Made by a program: the position numbers and the translations under genes. This document shows positions 7,941 to 15,355 of a stretch of DNA of 64,000 bases, piece by piece. Under the pieces are notes generated by a model. The model was not told the origin of the DNA. It ran no database searches and saw only the letters and a list, made by a program, of their open reading frames with translations. The stretch covers positions 1 to 64,000 of the forward strand of contig JAIUPD010000002.1 of the NCBI GenBank assembly GCA_020161615.1, in the 5' to 3' direction. Each line of letters begins with the position of its first letter. The first letter of the stretch is position 1. Origin of the DNA: Pseudomonadota bacterium. GTDB lineage: Bacteria; Pseudomonadota; Alphaproteobacteria; Rhodobacterales; Rhodobacteraceae.

Positions 7941-8746
7941 CACGCCTCCAGGAGGTCGGGGGTCGCGGTCTGCGGGGCACGCGCGGGTTCGGGCGCGCTG
8001 ACCAGCCGAAGGCGGCCGTCGAAAGTCTCCACCAACCCACTTAGGCTATCCACCCAATCGCCGCAATTGGCATATACCAGCCCGTGATCGCTATGCAGGC
8101 CGGCGATATGGAAATGGCCGCAAATCACCCCGTCCACGCCTTGCGCCCGGGCCAGATCCACCAGCCGCCGCTCATGGGTGCGGCCCATGTGCATCAGCGT
8201 GTTCAGCCAGGCCAGCAGCGCCTCGATCGAGCTGCGTGCCTCGGTCCCGCGCGTCGAGCGCGAGAGGCGTTGCAGCCGCCGGTCCACCAGCCTGAGCGCA
8301 TGGTCGATACGGCTGCCGAGGCGGGTGAAGACATGGGCGCGGAAGAGCCGCGCGTCGATCTGGTCGCCGTGGATCACCAGATAGCGGCGCCCGTCGGCGG
8401 CCTCGTGCAGATGGGTATCGACGGCCTCGGCCCGCGGGCGCTTGGCCTCGGGCGCGCGCTCGGGGAAAGGGTCGTGGTTTCCGCGCAGATAGATCAGCCG
8501 CGCGCCCTGCGCCTGCCGGGCGTTCAGGTGGTCGATCACTGCCTGATCGGCGCCGGTCCAATGCGGCAGCAGCGGTTGCCAGAGGTCCAGCACATCGCCG
8601 GCCAGCACATAGGTTTGGGCCGGATGGGCGTGCAGGAAGTCGAGGATCCGTTCGGGCTGGGCCCCCAGCGCGCCCAGATGCAGATCGGAGAGGAAAAGCG
8701 TCCGGCAGGGCTGCGGCAGGGCAAACGGGGCTGAGCGGTCGGGCAT
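7940..8746 (-). CDS. plcP: PlcP-like metallophosphoesterase (phospholipase C-type)
   Basis: A 268-residue calcineurin-like phosphoesterase of the COG2908 group. All metal-site blocks are present: SDLHLG (Asp21, His23), AGDVLDLW (Asp51), RGNHD (90-92), HGDQID (126-128), CGHFH (211-213), and the PlcP-like NCGDWVDS near 228. Sinorhizobium and marine roseobacter PlcP cuts phospholipids to diacylglycerol under phosphate limitation. The alternative family label, UDP-2,3-diacylglucosamine hydrolase (LpxH-like), is less likely because agt follows with a 1-nt overlap and a Pho-box-like sequence lies about 58 nt upstream. Confidence 0.82.
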   Translation of the reverse strand: MPDRSAPFALPQPCRTLFLSDLHLGALGAQPERILDFLHAHPAQTYVLAGDVLDLWQPLLPHWTGADQAVIDHLNARQAQGARLIYLRGNHDPFPERAPEAKRPRAEAVDTHLHEAADGRRYLVIHGDQIDARLFRAHVFTRLGSRIDHALRLVDRRLQRLSRSTRGTEARSSIEALLAWLNTLMHMGRTHERRLVDLARAQGVDGVICGHFHIAGLHSDHGLVYANCGDWVDSLSGLVETFDGRLRLVSAPEPARAPQTATPDLLEA

Positions 8747-8792
8747 TCTGAACCTGCGGTCGCTACGGTCGCGCGCAGATTGTCCCCTGGGG

Positions 8793-8821
8793 GAAACGGC
8801 CGCGTGACGGAATCATGACGC
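8793..8821 (-). promoter_or_regulatory. candidate Pho box upstream of plcP
   Basis: On the minus strand GCGTCATGATTCCGTCAC (8804-8821) fits the CTGTCAT-N4-CTGTCAT layout at 10 of 14 arm positions with exact 11-bp spacing. A weaker third unit, CCGTTTC, follows at the same period (8793-8799). A possible -10, GACAAT, sits at 8779-8784. The site is about 58 nt before the plcP start, where a PhoB-activated promoter would be expected. It was read by eye and is not scored against a matrix. Confidence 0.55.
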
Positions 8822-9071
8822 TTCTGCAACGCAGCGTAAACCAGAGAGCGCGCCCGCCCAGCGAAAAAAGGGACCTCTGGCACACGATATCTTGAGCCAC
8901 CCCGGCCGGGGGCTGCCGTGTGATTCGCGTGCCGGGCGCCGGATCTGGCTTGTCCGGGCGCGCGGGCGCCGTCTGATTTTCTGGCGAGGGAGAGGCGCAG
9001 GGGCCGAAAACAAGGGCCGAGACAGCGCGATGCGGCGGGTCCGGCAGGCGCCGAGCGCTGCCCCGAAACGA
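8822..9071. other. gene-free stretch between plcP and tRNA-Lys
   Basis: Together with the Pho-like box and the tRNA hairpin this forms a 366-base gap without a convincing gene. Open frames here have no ribosome site and no recognisable protein features. I see nothing else in it apart from GC-rich sequence. Confidence 0.6.
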
Positions 9072-9105
9072 CCGAAGGCCCGGGCGTTGCCGCCCGAGCC
9101 TTCGG
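9072..9105 (-). terminator. hairpin terminator of tRNA-Lys
   Basis: On the minus strand CCGAAGGCTCGGGCG pairs with CGCCCGGGCCTTCGG around a GCAA loop, a 15-bp stem with one G-T pair. It starts 7 nt after the encoded CCA of the tRNA. The following TCGTTTCG is only modestly T-rich. Confidence 0.8.
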
Positions 9106-9112
9106 AAGAAAG

Positions 9113-9187
9113 TGGTGAGCCGGACAGGGATCGAACCTGTGGCCAACTGATTAAAAGTCAGTTGCTCTACCGCTGAGCTACCGGCCC
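9113..9187 (-). tRNA. tRNA-Lys (anticodon TTT)
   Basis: The minus strand folds as a full cloverleaf: acceptor GGGCCGG with CCGGCTC (one G-T pair), D arm GCTC/GAGC, anticodon stem ACTGA/TCAGT with loop CTTTTAA (anticodon TTT), T arm ACAGG-TTCGATC-CCTGT, discriminator A and an encoded CCA. Length is 75 nt with CCA. A promoter lies 13 nt upstream and a strong hairpin follows. The 3' end shows no sign of use as an attachment site for a mobile element. Confidence 0.96.
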
Positions 9188-9199
9188 ACGATGCGAGGC

Positions 9200-9228
9200 T
9201 AACTAGAAAGAACTGTCGCCGGGGTCAA
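9200..9228 (-). promoter_or_regulatory. sigma-70-type promoter of tRNA-Lys
   Basis: On the minus strand TTGACC (9223-9228) and TAGTTA (9200-9205) are separated by 17 nt, close to the housekeeping consensus. The expected start, near 9193, is a few bases before the mature tRNA 5' end at 9187. Confidence 0.75.
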
Positions 9229-9289
9229 GGCGAAAGATGCCTTTTTTTCAGATGGACTTGCAGGGCCCTTCGTCGCGACGCCGCGTCCC

Positions 9290-10003
9290 TCAGCCGGTGG
9301 TCAGCATATAGCCCTCGCCACGCACCGTTTGCAGGTAGCGCGGGCGGCGCGGGTCGACCTCGAGCTTGCGCCTGAGGCGGGTGATCTGCACGTCGATGGC
9401 GCGCTCCTGCGCCACCTCGGCGCCGAGGCCCCGCTCGCGGCCCAGCTGATCGACCAGCGCCTCGCGGCTGACCACCTGCCCGTGCCGCGCCGCCAGCACT
9501 TTCATCAACGCCGATTCGGTCTGTGTCAGGCGCACGGGGTCGGAGCCGTCGCGCAGATCGCCGGTCTCGATCTCGTAGCGCAGGCGGCCCAGCATCAGGA
9601 CCGGCTGCTGGGTCTGGTCCGCCTCGGGGCGGGGGGTGCGGCGCAGGATGGCGTTGATCCGCAGGACCAGTTCGCGCGGCTCGAAGGGTTTGGACAGGTA
9701 ATCGTCGGCCCCGGCCTCGAAACCGGTGATGCGGTCCTTCGCCTCGCCCCTTGCGGTCAGCAGGATCACCGGCGTCGCCAATTCGCCCCTGAGCCAGCGG
9801 GTCAGCGCCACACCATCCTCGCCGGGCATCATCACGTCCAGGACCATCAGGTCAAAGGCCAGCCCGGACAGAAGCCGCCGCGCCTGGGCCGCATCGCGCG
9901 CGGCGGTCACCATGAAACCCTGCTTGATCAGATACCGCTTCAGCAGGTCGCGGATCCGCTCGTCATCGTCGACGATCAACAGATGCGCCGCCTGGTCACT
10001 CAT
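9290..10003 (-). CDS. petR: OmpR-family response regulator, PetR-like
   Basis: A 237-residue regulator. The receiver domain (about 7-120) has the acidic pair in LLIVDDDERIRD, phospho-acceptor Asp in LMVLDVMMPGEDG, Thr in ILLTARG and Lys in LSKPFEPREL. The C-terminal winged helix ends with AIDVQITRLRRKLEVDPRRP and VRGEGYML. It follows a MarR-type gene with a 4-nt overlap and lies beside ilvE, the arrangement of petP-petR in Rhodobacter capsulatus, where the pair is needed for growth and bc1 gene expression. No histidine kinase is adjacent. The symbol rests on order plus domain type. Confidence 0.82.
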   Translation of the reverse strand: MSDQAAHLLIVDDDERIRDLLKRYLIKQGFMVTAARDAAQARRLLSGLAFDLMVLDVMMPGEDGVALTRWLRGELATPVILLTARGEAKDRITGFEAGADDYLSKPFEPRELVLRINAILRRTPRPEADQTQQPVLMLGRLRYEIETGDLRDGSDPVRLTQTESALMKVLAARHGQVVSREALVDQLGRERGLGAEVAQERAIDVQITRLRRKLEVDPRRPRYLQTVRGEGYMLTTG

Positions 10004-10500
10004 GCTTTGCCGTCCTTCAGCGCCAGATACTGGGCGCGGATCCCCTCGTCCATCATCGCTTCCAGCACCTGCCGGAACCCCGCCACCGCCTGCGGCCCCG
10101 CCGCGCGATAGGCCGCGCGCATCCGCGCCCGCTGCGCCTCGGACAGCTGGCGTTCCAGCTCGGCGCCCGCAGGCGTGAGGTAGAGGTGCCTCTCGCGCCG
10201 ATCCTCGCGCCCGACGCGCGATTCGACCAGCCCGTCCTCGATCAGCGTGCGCAGCACGCGGTTGAGGGATTGCTTGGTCACGCCCAGCACCGCCAGCAGG
10301 TTGTTGACCGTGGTCCCGCGCGAGCGGTTGATGAAATGCAACGCCCGGTGATGGGCGCGGCCATAGGCGAGTTCGTCGAGGATACGGTCGGGATCGGCCG
10401 TGAAGCCACGATAGGCGAAGAACATCGCCTCGATCCCCTTGCGCAGCTGTTCGTCGGTCAGGAACAGCAGATTCTCGCCGCCCGTGGTCCCGTCAGCCAT
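10000..10500 (-). CDS. petP: MarR family regulator, PetP-like
   Basis: A 166-residue winged-helix protein: LAYGRAHHRALHFINRSRG leads into LLAVLGVTKQSLNRVLRTLI (recognition helix) and the wing REDRRERHLYLTPAGAELE. The ATG at 10500 has GGGAGG upstream; the frame is open further 5' but lacks another good start. The stop overlaps the petR ATG by 4 nt, as in petP-petR of Rhodobacter. It is divergent from ilvE, and a 15-bp perfect palindrome lies in the shared spacer. The ligand is unknown. Confidence 0.82.
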   Translation of the reverse strand: MADGTTGGENLLFLTDEQLRKGIEAMFFAYRGFTADPDRILDELAYGRAHHRALHFINRSRGTTVNNLLAVLGVTKQSLNRVLRTLIEDGLVESRVGREDRRERHLYLTPAGAELERQLSEAQRARMRAAYRAAGPQAVAGFRQVLEAMMDEGIRAQYLALKDGKA

Positions 10501-10569
10501 CCGTGCCTCCCGTTCCGGTCCGCCCCTGTTTATGTCAGCCTTGTTGACTTTCCAAGAATCAATTGTTAG

Positions 10570-10584
10570 CAACCCGGCGGGTTG
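10570..10584. promoter_or_regulatory. perfect palindrome in the petP/ilvE spacer
   Basis: CAACCCGGCGGGTTG is a 15-base perfect palindrome (7-bp arms, 1-nt centre) about 70 nt from each start codon. It abuts a TTGACG that could be a -35 for ilvE, so a bound protein would interfere with ilvE transcription. PetP is the obvious candidate (inference). Confidence 0.45.
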
Positions 10585-10655
10585 ACGCAAGATTATGTCC
10601 AGTTCGAACGTAATAGGCGCAACAATCGGAAAATTCTGTGCCTGAGGAGGCGACG

Positions 10656-11525
10656 ATGGCCGGCGCGTATGACGACAGAGACGGATACATCTGGATGGAC
10701 GGGGCGCTGGTGCCCTGGCGCGACGCCAAGGTCCACATCCTGACCCATGCCATGCACTACGCCTCGTCGGTTTTCGAGGGCGAGCGCTGCTACAACGGCA
10801 AGATCTTCAAGAGCCGCGAGCATTCGGCCCGGCTGATCGAATCCGGGCGCCTCCTGGACATGACGATCCCCTATACCGTCGACCAGATCGAGGAAGCCAA
10901 ATATGCGATGCTGAAGGCCAATGGCTGGACCGACGCCTATGTGCGCGCCGTCGCCTGGCGCGGGGCGGGGCTGGACATGGGCGTCTCGGCGGCGCGCAAC
11001 CCGGTGATGCTGGCGGTCGCCGGCTGGGAATGGGGCGCCTATTACGGCGACGCCAAATGGCAGGGCGCCAAGCTCGACATCGCCAAGTGGAAGCGCCCCT
11101 CGCCCGAGACGATCCCGACCGCGGCCAAGGCGGCGGGCCTCTACATGATCTGCACCATGTCCAAGCACGCGGCCGAGGCCAAGGGCTGCTCGGACGCCTT
11201 GTTCATGGATTACCGCGGCTATGTGGCCGAGGCGACCGGGGCCAATGTGTTCTTCGTCAAGGACGGCGTGGTGCATACGCCGCTGGCCGACGCCTTCCTC
11301 AACGGGATCACCCGGCAGACGGTGATCGGCATGCTCAAGGACATGGGGCTGGAGGTGCAGGAGCGCCACATTATGCCCGAGGAGCTGTCGTCCTTCTCGG
11401 AATGCTGGCTGACCGGCACCGCGGCGGAAGTGACCCCCGTGGGCCAGATCGGCGAGTTCCATTTCCAGGTGGGGGAGCTGACGCGGAAGGTCTCGGATAC
11501 CTACGAGAAGCTGGTCCGCGCCTGA
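10656..11525 (+). CDS. ilvE: branched-chain amino acid aminotransferase
   Basis: A 289-residue fold-type IV PLP enzyme that transfers the amino group between glutamate and Val/Leu/Ile. The N-terminus YIWMDGALVPWRDAKVHILT leads to HAMHYASSVFEGERCYNG. A probable PLP lysine lies in the central region and GYVAEATGANVFFVKDG is typical, followed by LNGITRQTVIGML and LTGTAAEVTPV. The ATG at 10656 has GAGGAGG seven bases upstream; a GTG at 10638 is less likely. It is followed by intergenic element copy 2. Confidence 0.93.
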   Translation: MAGAYDDRDGYIWMDGALVPWRDAKVHILTHAMHYASSVFEGERCYNGKIFKSREHSARLIESGRLLDMTIPYTVDQIEEAKYAMLKANGWTDAYVRAVAWRGAGLDMGVSAARNPVMLAVAGWEWGAYYGDAKWQGAKLDIAKWKRPSPETIPTAAKAAGLYMICTMSKHAAEAKGCSDALFMDYRGYVAEATGANVFFVKDGVVHTPLADAFLNGITRQTVIGMLKDMGLEVQERHIMPEELSSFSECWLTGTAAEVTPVGQIGEFHFQVGELTRKVSDTYEKLVRA

Positions 11526-11529
11526 CGGA

Positions 11530-11620
11530 GGTGGCGGGGGGCCAGCCCCCCGCGCCCCCCGCCAAAGGGGGTTTCCCACCCCCTTTGGATACCCCCCGAG
11601 GATATTTCCAGAACAAAGAT
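11530..11620 (+). repeat. intergenic GC-hairpin plus GATATTT...AAAG element, copy 2
   Basis: After ilvE come GGCGGGGGGC/GCCCCCCGC, then CCAAAGGGGG paired with CCCCCTTTGG (11562-11588), then the core CCCCCCGAGGATATTT with AACAAAGATGGGG. It matches copies near 2393 and 47796, but the TTTGC/GCAAA arms of those copies are not kept here. It probably terminates ilvE transcription. Confidence 0.6.
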
Positions 11621-11637
11621 GGGGCGGTGGGCTTTGC

Positions 11638-13059
11638 CTACCGCCGCATCCTTTGCAGGAGCGCGAGAGAGACGTAGCCGTCGGGCGGCAGGCCGTTCTG
11701 GGCCTGCCAGTCGCGCACCGCGCTGAGCGTGCCCTGGCCGACACGGCCGTCGATGGTGCCGTCGTAATGCCCGGCGCGGGCGAGGATGCGCTGAAGCTCC
11801 TCGCGCTCGGTCCGGCTGAGCGGGCGGTCGTCGCGCGGCCAGCTGCCGACGAAGCCGCCGCCACCGCGCAGCCGGTCGGCCAGATGGCCGATGGCGATCG
11901 CATAGGCGTCGGCGTTGTTGTAGCGCTTGATGGTGCGGAAGTTCTGGAAGGCGAGGATCGCGGGCCCGCGCGAGCCGGCCGGGAACAGCAGCGTCGCCTC
12001 GCCCGAGCGGGGCAGCGTGGCGCCGCGCTGCGGTTCCAGCCCCAGCCGGCGCCATTCGGCCACGTCGCGGCTGGTATTGGCCAGTCGCGGGTTGAAATTG
12101 CCGGGGATCACCACCTCGACCCCCCAGGGCTGGCCGCGCTGCCAGCCGTGGCTGGCGAGATAGGCCGCGGTCGAGGCCAGTGAATCGGTCGGATCGTCGG
12201 ACCAGATGTCGCGCCGCCCGTCGCCGCGGAAATCGACGGCATAGGCGAGGTAGCTGGTCGGAATGAACTGCGTATGGCCCATGGCCCCGGCCCAGGAGCC
12301 GACCATGTGACTGGGGTCCACGTCGCCCGACTGGATGATGCGCAAGGCGCCGATCAACTGTTCCTCGTAGAAATCAGCCCGGCGCGAGGACATGGCGAGC
12401 GTGGCCAGCGCGGGAATGATCGGGGTGCGGCCCCTGAGCGTGCCGAAAGAGCTTTCCAGCCCCCAGACCGCGACCACCACCTCACGGTCGACGTTATAGC
12501 GCGCCTCGATCTCGTCCAGCAGGCGCCGATGCTCGCGCAGGGCCCGCTGGCCGTTGGCGATGCGGGTCTGCGAGACGGCGCTGTCGAGATATTCCCAGAT
12601 CGAACGGCTGAATTCGGGCTGATGCGCCTCGCGCTGGAGGATCTCGCTGTTCGGGCGGATGCCGTCGAGCGAGGCGGCGAGCACGCGTTCGGCAATCCCG
12701 GCCTGACGCGCGCGGGTGCGGAATCCGGCCAGCCAGCGGTCGAAGTCGGCATTCCCCGAGGCGGTGACGGCCGGCGCGCTGGCCCTTGTGGCGCGGGCGA
12801 GCGCGAGGGGCCGGGCCTGGGGCAGGCGGCTGCTGGCGGGGGCGAGCCCGGCCAGCGTGGCGCTGCGGGCCAGACTGCGCGTCGTCTCGCGCTCCTCGCC
12901 CTCGATCGGGGTGGCGGCGCGGGTGGGCGGCGTCAGCGCGACCGTACCGCCCGCGATGGGGCGACCTTGCGGGCGGGGCGAGCGATCGACATTGGCGCCC
13001 GCGTCGACCGGGAGAAGGCATGCGGCGCACAGCCAGAGGAAACCGGCGCGAAGATCCAT
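11638..13059 (-). CDS. lytic murein transglycosylase (MltB/SLT_2 type) with PG-binding domain
   Basis: A 473-residue secreted enzyme that cleaves glycan strands of peptidoglycan. A signal peptide (about 1-22) is followed by a variable linker, then the SLT_2 domain (about 105-400) with the catalytic glutamate in VWGLESSFGTLRG, and AGAMGHTQFIPTSYL and DDPTDSLASTAAYLASHGW. A C-terminal peptidoglycan-binding domain spans about 415-470 (LQRILARAGHYDGTIDGRVG). This order is usual in alphaproteobacterial MltB-like enzymes. It sits 71 nt downstream of the ABC ATPase gene with no clear functional link. Confidence 0.92.
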   Translation of the reverse strand: MDLRAGFLWLCAACLLPVDAGANVDRSPRPQGRPIAGGTVALTPPTRAATPIEGEERETTRSLARSATLAGLAPASSRLPQARPLALARATRASAPAVTASGNADFDRWLAGFRTRARQAGIAERVLAASLDGIRPNSEILQREAHQPEFSRSIWEYLDSAVSQTRIANGQRALREHRRLLDEIEARYNVDREVVVAVWGLESSFGTLRGRTPIIPALATLAMSSRRADFYEEQLIGALRIIQSGDVDPSHMVGSWAGAMGHTQFIPTSYLAYAVDFRGDGRRDIWSDDPTDSLASTAAYLASHGWQRGQPWGVEVVIPGNFNPRLANTSRDVAEWRRLGLEPQRGATLPRSGEATLLFPAGSRGPAILAFQNFRTIKRYNNADAYAIAIGHLADRLRGGGGFVGSWPRDDRPLSRTEREELQRILARAGHYDGTIDGRVGQGTLSAVRDWQAQNGLPPDGYVSLALLQRMRR

Positions 13060-13130
13060 GGAAAGCCTGCTCTGTCCTTGTTTTGACAGAAGTCTAGCGC
13101 AATCGCCTCAAACGGGAAAGAACGGCGTGT

Positions 13131-14219
13131 TCAGGTGAGCGGAACCACGCAATCGCAGATCCGCATCGTCACCCGGGTGCCAATGGCATGCTGCTGGCCG
13201 GGGCCGGAAATGACGATCAGGCAATCGTCGCCTTCCTGGACCCAATAGATCTGGTCGTGCCCCCGGAATTCGCGCCCGGTGATGATCGCCGCGCCGTTGG
13301 GATCGGCGTCCAGCATGATCTGTTCCGGCCGCACCGCCAGCGTCACCGCGCCATTCGCCGCACGGCTCATCGGCAGGTTGCCGAAGGCGGTCTGCACGTT
13401 CATGCCGTTCGCCGTGCCGGTCAGGATGTTCGACCGGCCGATGAAATTGGCGACGAATTCGCTGACCGGGTTGCGATAGATCTCGTCGGGCGTGCCCATC
13501 TGCACCACGCGGCCCGCGTCCATCACCGCGATCCGGTCGGCCAGCGCCAGCGCTTCCTCCTGATCGTGGGTCACGAGGATCCCGGCCGAGCCGGTTTCCT
13601 TCAGCAATTTGCGGACTTCCTGCCGCGTCTCGACCCGCATCTTGGCGTCGAGGTTGGAAAAGGGCTCGTCCAGCAGGATCAGTTTCGGCGCCACGGCCAG
13701 GGCGCGCGCCAGGGCCACCCGCTGCTGTTGTCCGCCCGACAGCTGATGCGGCCGCCGCTTGCCCAGATCGGCCAGGCCGACCAGGCGCAGCATCTCCTGC
13801 GCGCGGGCATTGGCCTCGGCCCGGGGCAGTTTGCGCAGGCCGAATTTCACATTGTCCAGCACCGACAGATGCGGGAACAGCGCGTAATCCTGAAACACGA
13901 AGCCAATGCCCCGGCTTTCGGGCGGCAGATGCGTGATGTCGCGGCCTTCGAAGGTGACCGAGCCCTCGTCCGGGTCCTCGAAACCGCCGATCATCCTGAG
14001 CGTGGTGGTCTTGCCGCAGCCCGAGGGGCCAAGGAGCGCCAGCAATTCCCCCTCGCCCAGCGCCAGCGACACGCGCTCGACCGCGGCCGTCCCGGCATGG
14101 GAGAAGGTCTTGCGCAGGCGGTCGACGTCCAGCAGCGGTTTGGCCGGGCGCTGACGGAAGCCCAGGGGCGAGGCATCGGCCGGCATGCGGAAGGTCAGGG
14201 TCTTGGGTAGTTCGGTCAT
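13131..14219 (-). CDS. ABC transporter ATP-binding protein (PotA/FbpC-like), orphan
   Basis: A 362-residue ATPase with Walker A GPSGCGKTTT near residue 68, Q-loop VFQDYALFPHLSVLDNV, signature LSGGQQQRVALARAL, Walker B LILLDEPFSNLD, and H-loop LVTHDQEEALALAD. A C-terminal TOBE-type domain spans about 280-360. This layout is typical of iron(III) and polyamine/spermidine importers. No permease or binding-protein gene is adjacent, so the partner is elsewhere or the ATPase is shared. It is divergent from deoC across a perfect inverted repeat. Confidence 0.88.
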   Translation of the reverse strand: MTELPKTLTFRMPADASPLGFRQRPAKPLLDVDRLRKTFSHAGTAAVERVSLALGEGELLALLGPSGCGKTTTLRMIGGFEDPDEGSVTFEGRDITHLPPESRGIGFVFQDYALFPHLSVLDNVKFGLRKLPRAEANARAQEMLRLVGLADLGKRRPHQLSGGQQQRVALARALAVAPKLILLDEPFSNLDAKMRVETRQEVRKLLKETGSAGILVTHDQEEALALADRIAVMDAGRVVQMGTPDEIYRNPVSEFVANFIGRSNILTGTANGMNVQTAFGNLPMSRAANGAVTLAVRPEQIMLDADPNGAAIITGREFRGHDQIYWVQEGDDCLIVISGPGQQHAIGTRVTMRICDCVVPLT

Positions 14220-14316
14220 TTCGGCAATCCCAACCGTTGCGCTTGGCTATTCCCGGGCCGCGGGAATGTCAATTTTCTTTGGCCATCGGCAGGCCGCCGC
14301 TCACGACGTCGCGTAA

Positions 14317-14334
14317 TTTGACCGTTTGGTCAAA
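14317..14334. promoter_or_regulatory. perfect inverted repeat upstream of deoC
   Basis: TTTGACCGTTTGGTCAAA has 7-bp perfect arms around GTTT, the size of a TetR- or similar dimer operator. It lies about 64 nt before the deoC ATG and about 98 nt from the ABC ATPase start, so it could control either or both. No regulator gene is adjacent. Confidence 0.55.
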
Positions 14335-14397
14335 AGGGAATTGTGTGCTACCCCGGGCATGCCATAGTGTCGCTTCTCCCCGAGCCCGGATTCCCCC

Positions 14398-15348
14398 ATG
14401 ACGCACGACCGCAACCCCGGAATGCCGCTGACGAAAGACTGGTTCGACCGCGTTCAGGTCAACCGCCCCGCGGCCGAGCGTCGGGCGGCCAGCCTGCTGG
14501 CGCGGCGCAGCGTGAAAAAGGAACATCAGGCGGCCTGGCTGGTCAATGCCATCCGCTGCATGGACCTGACGACGCTGGCGGGCGACGACACCGAGGATCG
14601 CGTGGCCCGGCTCTGTGCCAAGGCACGCCGCCCGCTGGCCGATTCCATTGCCGAGGGGCTGGGCCTGACCGAAATGCCGAAGACTGGCGCAGTCTGCGTC
14701 TATCCGACGATGGTCTCGGCGGCCAAGCGCGCGCTGTCGAACAGCGGGATCCCGGTGGCCTCGGTCGCGACGGGCTTTCCGGCGGGTCTGATGCCTCTGG
14801 ACCTGCGTCTGGCCGAGATCCGCTATGCCGTGGATCAGGGCGCCGACGAGATCGACATCGTTATCACCCGCGCCCATGTCTTTCAGGGCGAGTGGAATGC
14901 GCTTTACGACGAGGTTGCGGCGATGCGCGAGGCCTCGGGCGCGGCGCATATGAAGGCGATTCTGGCGACCGGCGATCTGGTCACGCTGTCGAATGTCTAT
15001 GCCGCCTCGATGGTGGCTATGCAGGCAGGGGCCGATTTCATCAAGACCTCGACCGGGAAAGAGGGTGTGAACGCCACGATCCCGGTCAGCCTGACCATGG
15101 TGCGGGCCCTGCGCGATTATGGCGAGCGGACGGGCGTGAAGATCGGTTTCAAGCCCGCCGGGGGCATGAAGACCGGCAAGGACGCGCTCAGCTGGCAGAT
15201 CCTGATGAAGGAGGAGCTGGGCCGCGACTGGCTGGAGCCGGACCTCTTCCGCTTCGGCGCCTCCTCCATGCTGGCCGATATCGAGCGGCAGCTCGAACAC
15301 TATGTCACCGGGCGCTATGCCGCCTCGCACCGCCACGCCATCGCCTGA
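14398..15348 (+). CDS. deoC: deoxyribose-phosphate aldolase
   Basis: A 316-residue class I aldolase that splits 2-deoxyribose 5-phosphate into glyceraldehyde 3-phosphate and acetaldehyde. The Schiff-base lysine is Lys216 in DFIKTSTGKEG. A second conserved lysine is in GFKPAGGMKT (Lys252), and the ADEIDIVI strand carries the conserved acid. It is longer than the 220-260 residue bacterial forms, mainly at the N-terminus, like other alphaproteobacterial and eukaryotic-type DERAs. The aldehyde dehydrogenase gene starts 7 nt after the stop, which fits removal of acetaldehyde. Confidence 0.94.
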   Translation: MTHDRNPGMPLTKDWFDRVQVNRPAAERRAASLLARRSVKKEHQAAWLVNAIRCMDLTTLAGDDTEDRVARLCAKARRPLADSIAEGLGLTEMPKTGAVCVYPTMVSAAKRALSNSGIPVASVATGFPAGLMPLDLRLAEIRYAVDQGADEIDIVITRAHVFQGEWNALYDEVAAMREASGAAHMKAILATGDLVTLSNVYAASMVAMQAGADFIKTSTGKEGVNATIPVSLTMVRALRDYGERTGVKIGFKPAGGMKTGKDALSWQILMKEELGRDWLEPDLFRFGASSMLADIERQLEHYVTGRYAASHRHAIA

Positions 15349-15355
15349 GGTCGCC

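Noticed and set aside
7940-8746. Annotation as UDP-2,3-diacylglucosamine diphosphatase (LpxH/LpxI role)
   Set aside because: The COG2908 fold allows it, but the following GT21 gene, the NCGDW motif and the Pho-like box favour PlcP, and no lipid A gene is close.
9113-9187. tRNA-Lys as attachment site of an integrated element
   Set aside because: No integrase, no direct repeat of the tRNA 3' end and no change in gene style on either side.
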